Assembly: GCA_964570285.1 (NCBI GenBank)
Contig: CAZMXP010000080.1
Span: 1-14,496 of the forward strand
DNA length: 14,496 nucleotides
Reading direction: 5' to 3'
Source of the DNA: CAZMXP01 sp964570285
GTDB lineage: Bacteria > Planctomycetota > PLA2
A program made the position numbers and the translations under genes. Below the pieces are notes generated by a model, which ran no database searches, was not told where the DNA came from, and saw only the letters and a list, made by a program, of their open reading frames with translations. This document shows, in pieces, positions 6,724 through 12,666 of this stretch. Position 1 is the first letter of the stretch; each line of letters begins with the position of its first letter.

Positions 6724-7217
6724 GTGAAGAGGAGCGGGTGGACTTCATGGCGGCGACCGGCCGGCAGGCGCCGGACCACCGCACGATCAGCGACTTCCGG
6801 AAGCGGCCGTCGGACCGCGACGAGGAGCCTCCCGGCCCGGGCCGTCCGTAGGGGACGATCCCCCGCGACAAGGCGCAGCGCAACTTCACGGACCCGGAGA
6901 GCCGGATCATGAAGGGTCCCGACGGCTTCGTGCAGGCGTACAACTGCTCGGCAACGTGAAGGGGCGAGCATTCCGCGAGTTCCTGTTGCGAGGTGTGGCG
7001 AAGGTCGCGGGCCTTCAGCTTGGCGTGCACCGGACACAACACCCTCAAGCTAGCGGCCGCGAGGGCGTGACGCGGAGCGCCGCGCCTCGCGCAAGTGCCC
7101 CCCTCGATCGCGGCGATGGCTCATGGAGACCCGGGGCTCGCGTCGCGTCGAGTTAGGAGCTTGTCCGGGTCCGGTTGGCCCCAAAGCGTGGCTGAAGGCC
7201 ATGACCCGGACAAGCTC
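6689..7217. mobile_element. Relic insertion sequence, IS1182-like, flanked by CTAG
   Basis: The segment begins GAGTTTGTCCGA and ends CGGACAAGCTC, which are terminal inverted repeats with a few differences. CTAG stands directly outside both ends (6685-6688 and 7218-7221) and is the likely 4-bp target duplication. Inside is a broken transposase whose fragments resemble IS1182-family proteins. At about 530 bp it is far shorter than a full element (about 1.5-1.8 kb), so it has lost most of its centre and cannot move by itself. It separates two convergent genes whose stop codons would lie five bases apart without it. Confidence 0.75.
6738..7070 (+). pseudogene. Degenerate transposase, IS1182-like
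   Basis: Three broken pieces can be read. In the first frame, VDFMAATGRQAPDHRTISDF then RKR resembles the N-terminal DFRTISDFRKRH block. A TAG at 6849-6851 interrupts it. The same frame then continues with RDKAQRNFTDPESRIMKGPD and GFVQAYNC, the block that in IS1182-type transposases lies far downstream, so a long central stretch is deleted. A TGA at 6957-6959 ends this. A shifted frame gives FREFLLRGVAKVAG, and another shift gives LACTGHNTLKL, together matching the C-terminal 'FLLRGxxKVxxE...CTAHNLLKL' region. The order agrees with the family and the gene is plainly inactive. The family name rests on remembered motifs, not a search. Confidence 0.75.
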
Positions 7218-7220
7218 CTA
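7154..7220. repeat. 67-bp palindromic right end of the decayed insertion element
   Basis: TAGGAGCTTGTCCGGGTC (7154-7171) is the exact complement of 7203-7220, an 18-bp perfect stem. The 31-base spacer contains a smaller TGGCC/GGCCA pair. The outer arm is the element's terminal repeat and the inner arm is an inverted second copy. A size of 67 bp with perfect arms is also what a small MITE would look like. Confidence 0.8.
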
Positions 7221-7225
7221 GCGCA

Positions 7226-7972
7226 CTACTGCTCGCGCTCCAACCGTGGAATCGGCCGCATCCGGACGACCGCCTGCGTCGGCCCCGTCTGAGGCGGAGT
7301 CTCCTGCTGCCAGGTTCCCACCTCGATCTTGCCGGAGGGCTTCGTGCGCGAACCGGTGCCGATGCGAGCGTCCCAACTGACGCGATACGTGTAGCGCGTC
7401 GGGATCGACCCCGCGTCCGCGTCGAACTCCACCCGCTCGCCGCGCTCGGCGGGGATCACCTGCCGTGTGGTCCTCGTCTTCATCTCGACGAACGCGCCGG
7501 CGGCGTCCTTCGCGGACGCAAGCATGAACGACTTCAGCAGGATCGCATCCCCCCACCGCTTCGGCAGCAGCACGCCGTAGGTCAGCGTCGAGGAGATGGT
7601 CAGGTCGCCGCCGCGCTGCTCCCAGAACTGGCTGTAGTGGCTGTCGGACTGGATCGCGCGGCCCGAGGCGTCCACGCGGTAGTACTCGACGACATCGAGA
7701 TGGGCCGGCGACGTCACCCCCCGCTCGTCGAAGAGGGTGCCGCGCACCGTCAGCACCTGCATGATCCAGCGGTTGGCCTCGGCGGGGGCCGCGGCGAACC
7801 GGAAGGAGCGCTCGAACCCGCCGCCCCCCTTCGACTGCGGGATGATCCGGCCGCGCGTCGCTTGGACCCGGATCAGGATCGGCGCGGGCGGCCCACCGGC
7901 CACGGCCTGCTCGATCGATCCGGTCCGGAGCGCGAGAGAGGCCACGAGACAAGCGCGAAGAGCAGGGGCCAT
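7226..7972 (-). CDS. Hypothetical secreted protein
   Basis: 248 residues from the ATG at 7972; a GTG one codon upstream is equally possible. Residues 1-25 (MAPALRACLVASLALRTGSI and on to AVA) look like a signal peptide with cleavage near AVA-GG, so the mature protein is probably exported. The mature part is rich in beta-prone segments such as RSFRFAAAPAEANRWIMQVL, STLTYGVLLPKRWGDAI and RYTYRVSWDARIG. I recognise no family, metal site or catalytic motif. Its stop faces the stop of the gene at 5909-6688, with the insertion relic in between. The 212-base gap upstream (7973-8187) separates it from the divergent RRM gene and should hold both promoters. No convincing Shine-Dalgarno is seen. Confidence 0.65.
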   Translation of the reverse strand: MAPALRACLVASLALRTGSIEQAVAGGPPAPILIRVQATRGRIIPQSKGGGGFERSFRFAAAPAEANRWIMQVLTVRGTLFDERGVTSPAHLDVVEYYRVDASGRAIQSDSHYSQFWEQRGGDLTISSTLTYGVLLPKRWGDAILLKSFMLASAKDAAGAFVEMKTRTTRQVIPAERGERVEFDADAGSIPTRYTYRVSWDARIGTGSRTKPSGKIEVGTWQQETPPQTGPTQAVVRMRPIPRLEREQ

Positions 7973-8126
7973 CACGCATCAGAACGCACGCGACCGCTCC
8001 TCCGCCGCGCTCCTCCCCCCCGCGCCCCCCCACGATTTCACCCTCGCCCGGCGCAATCACGCGGATTGTCTCCCTTCCGCCTGTAAGATGGTCGCGTGGT
8101 GTCTTTTTCGATCACTCCTACTTTGC

Positions 8127-8146
8127 GTGGGCGCACGCGCGCCCAC
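8127..8146 (+). promoter_or_regulatory. Perfect hairpin in the leader region of the RRM gene
   Basis: GTGGGCGC (8127-8134) and GCGCCCAC (8139-8146) form an 8-bp perfect stem with loop ACGC, 41 bases before the RRM gene start. A T-rich run (GTCTTTTTCG) lies just before it. It could be an operator or an mRNA structure controlling the RRM gene. I could not place a convincing promoter in the surrounding 7976-8187 gap and see nothing else there. Confidence 0.4.
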
Positions 8147-8187
8147 GGGACGAGGGCAATGAACTACAGAAACCGGCAGGACAGAGC

Positions 8188-8655
8188 GTGAACAGAGGAA
8201 GCTATTCGGGCGGGAAGCGCGATCGCGATGCGGCGAAGGCGCGCAAGAAGCGGGACAAGGACAACAAAAGGGCACGCAAGCGGGTCACCGGCACGCGGGC
8301 GGTGCCGATCACGACGGCCGAGGCGGTCACCGGGAACCTCAACATCGTCGAGGAGACGATCCGGATCCGCCGGGCGGCGGCGGTGGAGCGCGGGCGCGCG
8401 ATCCCGTCGCGGCTCTTTGTCGGCAGCCTGAGCTGGAACACCACCGGCGACGACCTGCGCGCGGCCTTCTCGCAGTACGGGCCGGTCACCGAGGCCGTCG
8501 TCGTCAACGACCGCGACACCGGCAAGTCGCGCGGCTTCGGATTCGTCGTCATGGAGAACCACAAGGACGTCGCCGCGGCCATCGACGGGCTCAACGGCAC
8601 CGAGATGGACGGCCGGAACATCGTCGTCAACGTCGCGACCGAGCGCGGGCGGTAG
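8188..8655 (+). CDS. RRM-domain RNA-binding protein with a basic N-terminal extension
   Basis: 155 residues from a GTG at 8188. The C-terminal half (about 73-153) is a single RNA recognition motif with RNP2 LFVGSL (76-81) and RNP1 KSRGFGFV (113-120) in standard order and spacing. The aromatic residues that stack on RNA bases are present in RNP1 and are Phe in RNP2. This domain binds single-stranded RNA. In bacteria such proteins usually consist of the RRM followed by a Gly-rich tail and respond to cold. Here the layout is reversed: there is no Gly-rich tail, and residues 1-35 are very basic (KRDRDAAKARKKRDKDNKRA), probably an extra nucleic-acid-binding or ribosome-binding arm. Residues 36-72 form a helical linker. 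The stop lies five bases from the convergent vapC stop. RNA chaperone activity is an inference. Confidence 0.93.
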   Translation: MNRGSYSGGKRDRDAAKARKKRDKDNKRARKRVTGTRAVPITTAEAVTGNLNIVEETIRIRRAAAVERGRAIPSRLFVGSLSWNTTGDDLRAAFSQYGPVTEAVVVNDRDTGKSRGFGFVVMENHKDVAAAIDGLNGTEMDGRNIVVNVATERGR

Positions 8656-8660
8656 GGGTC

Positions 8661-9092
8661 CTACAGCAGCGGGTTGCGGACGCGCAGGCCGGGGAAGCGC
8701 GAGAAGTCGCGGTCGGCGCTCCAGAGTTCGCGGATGCCGTTGCACGCGCAGACCGCGACGATCTTGGCGTCGTGAACCATCGCCCCGGTGGGTCGGCCGC
8801 GCTCGAGCATCCTTCGAAGCGTGCTCCAGCACCCCTCCGTCTCCGTGATCAACACGAGGGTGGGCGACTCGAACCATGCGTCGAGCTGCGCGAGGGCCGA
8901 GGCGAGGGGGGTCGGGGGGGAGTAGATGCGCGGGTGCGTGACGATTGCCATGAATTCGTGGGCGCAGGGCCAGGGGATCGCCCACGCGGCGCTCCCTTCC
9001 GCGAGCCCCTTGAGGCAGGCGACCGCCGGCTTGTGCCACGACGAGTCCTGCCGGTGCGCGTAGACCAGCAGGTTGCTGTCCACCGCGATCAT
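8661..9092 (-). CDS. vapC: VapC-type PIN-domain toxin (ribonuclease)
   Basis: 143 residues. PIN-domain toxins are Mg2+-dependent RNases that cut tRNA or rRNA when freed from their antitoxin. The acidic active-site residues are all visible: Asp5 in MIAVDSNLLVY, Glu46 in CAHEF, Asp108 in VHDAKIVAVC, and Asp127/Asp129 in WSADRDFSRF. The order and spacing match the family. The ATG overlaps the vapB stop by four bases (ATGA), so translation follows the antitoxin. Nothing seems truncated. A stand-alone PIN protein is excluded by the neighbouring RHH gene. The RNA target cannot be read from the sequence. Confidence 0.93.
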   Translation of the reverse strand: MIAVDSNLLVYAHRQDSSWHKPAVACLKGLAEGSAAWAIPWPCAHEFMAIVTHPRIYSPPTPLASALAQLDAWFESPTLVLITETEGCWSTLRRMLERGRPTGAMVHDAKIVAVCACNGIRELWSADRDFSRFPGLRVRNPLL

Positions 9093-9346
9093 GCCTCTTC
9101 GTTTCCGTAGAGAAGCTCGCGGATCTGGGCCCAGTCGCCCTCGCGGATCCCCTTCTGTACTCCCCGTCCGCGGAAGGCGCCGCGGCGCAGGCGAAACGGC
9201 TGCACACGATTGCGACGGCCCAACGCCCAGCGCAGCCCCTCCGCGATGAGCGCCTTCAACGTGGTGCTCTCGCGGGCCGCCACCGCCTTGGCCTCCCTCA
9301 GCAGAGCATCGGGAATATCTACGGTTGTCTTCATATTGCTAGCCAT
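9089..9346 (-). CDS. vapB: VapB-type ribbon-helix-helix antitoxin
   Basis: 85 residues from the ATG at 9346, or 81 from the ATG at 9334. Residues 5-42 (MKTTVDIPDALLREAKAVAA then ARESTTLKALIAEGLRWAL) form a ribbon-helix-helix DNA-binding fold: a beta strand MKTTVDIP and two helices. The C-terminal half is basic and then acidic (GIREGDWAQIRELL), as expected for the part that wraps around the toxin and blocks its active site. The protein should neutralise VapC and repress its own operon. A near-palindrome covers both candidate starts. GGTGG six bases before the first ATG is a modest Shine-Dalgarno and favours 9346; the second ATG has none. Confidence 0.88.
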   Translation of the reverse strand: MASNMKTTVDIPDALLREAKAVAARESTTLKALIAEGLRWALGRRNRVQPFRLRRGAFRGRGVQKGIREGDWAQIRELLYGNEEA

Positions 9347-9352
9347 ATTGTA
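9333..9352 (-). promoter_or_regulatory. Candidate vapBC operator overlapping the -10 element
   Basis: ATAT-T-GCTAGC-C-ATAT (9333-9348) is palindromic except for one symmetric position. It is AT-rich in an otherwise GC-rich stretch. On the minus strand TACAAT (9352-9347), a good -10 hexamer, overlaps one arm. No -35 match is seen 17 bases upstream. Ribbon-helix-helix antitoxins commonly bind such inverted repeats over their own promoter, so an autoregulatory site is likely. The site also covers both vapB start codons, so a TACAAT-driven transcript would have almost no leader. Confidence 0.55.
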
Positions 9353-9467
9353 CCACCGCCCGAGGGCCTGGCGGACCGCCCCTTCCTCCGCCGCTTCGGC
9401 GCGCTCCGTGACACCTACCCGCGTCTATATCTGTGGATGACTCTTCCGCGCCCGGACTCCCCCGCCG

Positions 9468-10139
9468 ATGGGCGACGCCTGCCTGCCCCCCGTCCGGATC
9501 GTCGCCGACCTGCGCGAGCGGGGCGGGCTTGTCCACGAGCTCTCGCTGCGGCCCGACGTGGTTTTGACCCGCGCGCGACTCGACGTGGGCGACTTCCGGA
9601 TCGAAGGCCGTATCACCGTCGAGCGCAAGAGTTGCCCCGACCTCCTCCAGTCGTTGCAGAGCGGCCACCTCTTCCTCCAGGCGGCGCGCTTGAAGCGACA
9701 GGGGGAGCGGCCCCTTCTCTTGGTCGAGGGGATCGACCTGGGGGCTTTCGTGACCGATCCGCTCGTGCCGGCGGTGCTCGGCGCGATCACCTCCCTTGCG
9801 GTCTGCTGGTACCTGCCGGTGCTATGGGCGCGCGACGCGGCGGAGGCGGCCCGATTGCTCGTCTACGCGGGGCGGCAGGTCGTCCGGGACCGGCGCCTCT
9901 TCTGGGCGAATCCGCGCCCGCCGCCGGCGGGCGCTGCTGGCCCCCATCGTGCACGCCTGCGGCTGCTCTGCGCGCTGCCGGGGATCGGCCCCGATCTCGC
10001 TGCGCGCCTTCTCTACCACTTCGGCAGCGTGCAGGCGATCGCGGCGGCTTTGCCGCCGGAACTCATGGCGGTGCCCGGCATCGGCCCCGTCCGGGCCCGC
10101 GCCATCCGGGAGACGCTCGGCGGACCTACGGCCGCGTGA
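9468..10139 (+). CDS. ERCC4-domain nuclease with helix-hairpin-helix tail (XPF/Mus81-like)
   Basis: 223 residues from the ATG at 9468. The N-terminal domain (about 9-140) carries the ERCC4 active-site signature GD...ERK...D: Gly41-Asp42 in DVGDFRI, Glu52-Arg53-Lys54 in VERKSCPDLL and Asp58, preceded by IVADLRE (11-17) with Asp14. These residues bind metal and cut branched or flap DNA in XPF, Mus81 and archaeal Hef. Two helix-hairpin-helix motifs follow: LPGIGPDLAARLLYHFGSV (170-188) and VPGIGPVRARAIRETL (202-217), a (HhH)2 DNA-binding unit. The protein is a minimal nuclease without a helicase domain. ERCC4 is typical of archaea and eukaryotes and patchy in bacteria. It ends in a 14-base tail-to-tail overlap with the next minus-strand gene. 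A role in flap or crosslink repair is inferred. No strong Shine-Dalgarno. Confidence 0.92.
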   Translation: MGDACLPPVRIVADLRERGGLVHELSLRPDVVLTRARLDVGDFRIEGRITVERKSCPDLLQSLQSGHLFLQAARLKRQGERPLLLVEGIDLGAFVTDPLVPAVLGAITSLAVCWYLPVLWARDAAEAARLLVYAGRQVVRDRRLFWANPRPPPAGAAGPHRARLRLLCALPGIGPDLAARLLYHFGSVQAIAAALPPELMAVPGIGPVRARAIRETLGGPTAA

Positions 10140-11811
10140 GCGCGAGCACCGCGGCGCGAAGCTTCGCGTGCGCGTCGAACCCCCTCGCGAAGTCCGACTC
10201 GCGCCTCCCCCCCTTCGCCCGCGCGACCTCCGCCGCGGCGAGGCGCTCCGCCGGGGTCCACCGCTCCACGCCGTCCAGCGTCATCAGCAGCGGGCTCCAC
10301 CTCTTCCAGGCGAGCCGCTCCCCGGCGCTCCACTTCGCCGTCGAGCCTACGCCGTAGCGGCGTGCCGCCCCCGCCGAGCACTCGCGCTCGGCGCGCTCGC
10401 GGTCGGAGCCGAAGCGCTGGCCGAGGAACTCGGTCACGCGAAGGCTCGCGCGGCTCAGCGCGAGCACGCCGATCACGTCGTCGCGCGGTTCGTTGCAATG
10501 CAGGTAGACGCTGTGGTCGGCCAGCCGGCGCAGCGTCGGGATCGACGACCGGTGGCCCGGCTTCTTCTTCATGCGAGCCAACTCGGCGTTCATCAGACGC
10601 AGCGCGCCCTCGTCGCGCGGGAGGAAGCCGAGCTTCTGGTAGAACCACCACGCCCCCGACTCGAGCGCCTCGTCGTTGTCCTGCCCGAGCTGGTAGGGGT
10701 AGATCGTGAACGAATCGCTGCCGAAGAGGTGGTGGACCGCGGCGAGCACGTGGGCGTAGATGCGCGCCGCCTCCGCGCCGCGGAAGCTGTCGAAGACGTT
10801 GTAGGCGATCTCCGCGCTGCCGAAGAGCGCGCTGTTCAGCACATAGCCCACCGGCACGCCGTTCCGCAGCGTCAGGAAGCCGTAGATCGCCTCGAAGAGG
10901 AGCCGCCGCTCGGGCCGCATCCCGATCGCGGCAAGGCAGTAGCCGTCGCCGAAATCGAGCCGCCGCACGTCCCGCGGGTCGCCGTACATGAACGCGTCGA
11001 GGTCGCGGCCGCGCGTCACCATCGCCTCGCGCGCCAGCGCGATGAGCCGCCTCCCCTCCGCGAGCGAGACCTCGTGGACCGCCTGCGGCGGCTTGACCGC
11101 CTCGGCCCGCAGGTCGGGCCGGCCGCGCGCGAGAGGGCCCGCTTGGAAAAGGAGGCGCTGCCCCGCCCAGCGCGCCCGCGCCAGCGTGCGTGAGGGGGTC
11201 CCGGGGGCCGGGTCGAGCCGGAGCGGCAGTTCGAGCTCCTCCCCCATCGCCTGGAACTTGAGCTCGTCGACCTTCATCGCGCCGAGCCGCTTCATCAGGA
11301 AGGTCGCGTCGGTCTCCTCTTGCCCCTTCGCCTTCGCGATCCACTGGCGGCAGGTGAGCGGCTCCTCGTCGAGGGCGGGCGTCTCGACCCACAGGGCGAG
11401 GAACTGCAGGTAGCGCTCGAGGACCTCCTCCTTCGTGAAGTTGCCCCACTCGACGTGAAGGTGCGCCGGGAACCGCCGCGCGAGCCAGAGCGCGGTGTCG
11501 GGGAAGAAGGGGTAGGAGATCGACGTTCCCGCGATGCCGGTGTCGGCGAGCGCCTTCCGGTGGCGCCGAAGGTCGGGCCTCGAAGCAAACCCCCGAAGCA
11601 TCTCCTCGACCTTGGCGAGAAGCGCCGCATCGTCCGGGTAGGCCCTCAGGAAGCAGAGCGTCTCGTGGAGCAGCTCCACCTGCTTCGCCGTCTTCAGGCG
11701 CACCTTTGCAACGGCGCCGAGGAGCCGACGCTTCTCTTCGGCGTGGTCGGGGGAGTATTCCGCGCGGATCGCGGCGAGACGGGCGAGGGGAGACCTGTTG
11801 CCTGCGGCCAT
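10126..11811 (-). CDS. Large protein of unknown function with a GNAT-like segment
   Basis: 561 residues from the ATG at 11811; a GTG two codons upstream gives 563. I do not recognise the family. No signal peptide or membrane helix is seen, so it is probably cytoplasmic. About residues 287-415 resemble an acyltransferase (GNAT-type) fold: GYCLAAIGMRPERRLLFEAI and GVPVGYVLNSALFG as strands, then IAYNVFDSFRGAEAARIYAH like the strand 4 / acyl-CoA loop / helix 3 region, then the conserved-looking SDSFTIYPYQLGQDN, and SGAWWFYQKLGFLPRD like the C-terminal 'fYeklGF' element. The N-terminal 240 residues are helical. The C-terminal part is charged and Ala/Arg-rich. The ERCC4 gene converges on it with a 14-base overlap; the divergent exported-protein gene starts 80 bases away. 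Enzyme activity is an inference from local motifs only. Confidence 0.75.
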   Translation of the reverse strand: MAAGNRSPLARLAAIRAEYSPDHAEEKRRLLGAVAKVRLKTAKQVELLHETLCFLRAYPDDAALLAKVEEMLRGFASRPDLRRHRKALADTGIAGTSISYPFFPDTALWLARRFPAHLHVEWGNFTKEEVLERYLQFLALWVETPALDEEPLTCRQWIAKAKGQEETDATFLMKRLGAMKVDELKFQAMGEELELPLRLDPAPGTPSRTLARARWAGQRLLFQAGPLARGRPDLRAEAVKPPQAVHEVSLAEGRRLIALAREAMVTRGRDLDAFMYGDPRDVRRLDFGDGYCLAAIGMRPERRLLFEAIYGFLTLRNGVPVGYVLNSALFGSAEIAYNVFDSFRGAEAARIYAHVLAAVHHLFGSDSFTIYPYQLGQDNDEALESGAWWFYQKLGFLPRDEGALRLMNAELARMKKKPGHRSSIPTLRRLADHSVYLHCNEPRDDVIGVLALSRASLRVTEFLGQRFGSDRERAERECSAGAARRYGVGSTAKWSAGERLAWKRWSPLLMTLDGVERWTPAERLAAAEVARAKGGRRESDFARGFDAHAKLRAAVLALTRP

Positions 11812-11891
11812 GCCCACGATTCTTGCCGGAAGAGGCGACGACCTGCGCCGGCTGCCGGGAACCCAGGCCGCTCCGCCACGTCCAACAGGGC

Positions 11892-12620
11892 ATGAACCGG
11901 TGGCTCACGCTGCTGCTCGCCCTCGCCCCTTTCGGCCTCGCCGACGAAACGGACCCCTTCCGCGGCCTTGAAGACCCCGCCCGGCGGGCGGAGGCCGTCG
12001 AGCGCCTTCTGGAAAGGGGCACGGGGCTGCTGCCCCAAATCGACGAGAAGATCCGCACGACCACCGACCCGGAGGTCCGAAAGCTCCTCGCCGAGACCGC
12101 TGCCGAGATCCGGCGGCGGGAGCCGCACGGCCTCCGGTTCTCGTGCCGCCTCCCGGAGATGGCGCTCGACGCGAAACTCGCCCAGAGCGGTGACTTCCGT
12201 TATGTGCTCAGCGTCGAGAACCGCTCCTCGGAGACGGTCGTTCTCTGGCCCTATCTTTCGCTCCGCGTACTTGATGCGGAGGGAAACGAGGTCGCCCGGT
12301 CGATGAACATCGGGCGCTGGGGGCGCGGGCGGTCGGCGCGCTTTCTCGCCGAGACCGGCTGGATCACGCTGGAGCCGGGCAAGGTCTGGTCCGTGGAGGA
12401 GTCGCTCCACCGGTACATGCACGACTTCGAGATGATCCGCGGGTGGAAGCTGACGGGACCGGCGGACTACACGCTCGAGTTCACCTACCGCTTCGACCGC
12501 GAGGCCATCAAGAAGCTCTGCGACCCGGCGTGGGAGGCGCTCGGCGACCCGCAGCAGCCTTGGAATCGCGCCTTGTCGTTCGAACACAAGTTCACCGCGG
12601 CGCTCCGCCTCCAAGGATGA
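11892..12620 (+). CDS. Hypothetical secreted protein with helical-repeat and beta-sandwich parts
   Basis: 242 residues from the ATG at 11892. The open frame extends upstream, but this ATG starts a clean signal peptide (MNRWLTLLLALAPFGLADE). Residues 24-75 (FRGLEDPARRAEAVERLLER and on to ETAAEIRRRE) look like two HEAT-like helical hairpins. Residues 80-200 are beta-rich, with DFRYVLSVENRSSETVVLWP and WITLEPGKVWSVEESLHRY, like an Ig-type domain of the kind seen in BsuPI-like proteins. TYRFDREAIKKLCDPAWEAL closes the protein. No catalytic motif is seen. AGGG next to the ATG is too close to be a good Shine-Dalgarno. A second exported protein follows 46 bases later on the same strand, possibly co-transcribed. 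Role unknown, likely extracytoplasmic. Confidence 0.7.
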   Translation: MNRWLTLLLALAPFGLADETDPFRGLEDPARRAEAVERLLERGTGLLPQIDEKIRTTTDPEVRKLLAETAAEIRRREPHGLRFSCRLPEMALDAKLAQSGDFRYVLSVENRSSETVVLWPYLSLRVLDAEGNEVARSMNIGRWGRGRSARFLAETGWITLEPGKVWSVEESLHRYMHDFEMIRGWKLTGPADYTLEFTYRFDREAIKKLCDPAWEALGDPQQPWNRALSFEHKFTAALRLQG

Positions 12621-12666
12621 TGGTGAGGGGGCGCGGGGGCCGGAAAGCGCCTTATCATGGTTTCTC

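Noticed and set aside
6216..6851. 211-residue plus-strand frame treated as one protein
   Set aside because: Its first two thirds are an off-frame shadow of the exported protein; only the last part is real, as transposase debris.
8057..8186. Promoter for the RRM gene
   Set aside because: TTGTCT and TAAGAT are present but only 12 bases apart, and other pairs are weak, so no call was made.
9347..9467. Promoter for the ERCC4 gene in the gap after vapB
   Set aside because: CTATAT is a possible -10 but no -35 at suitable spacing can be seen.
10013..12064. 683-residue minus-strand frame overlapping the 561-residue gene
   Set aside because: Arg/Gly/Pro-rich with no recognisable segments; the 561-residue frame has balanced composition and fold-like motifs.
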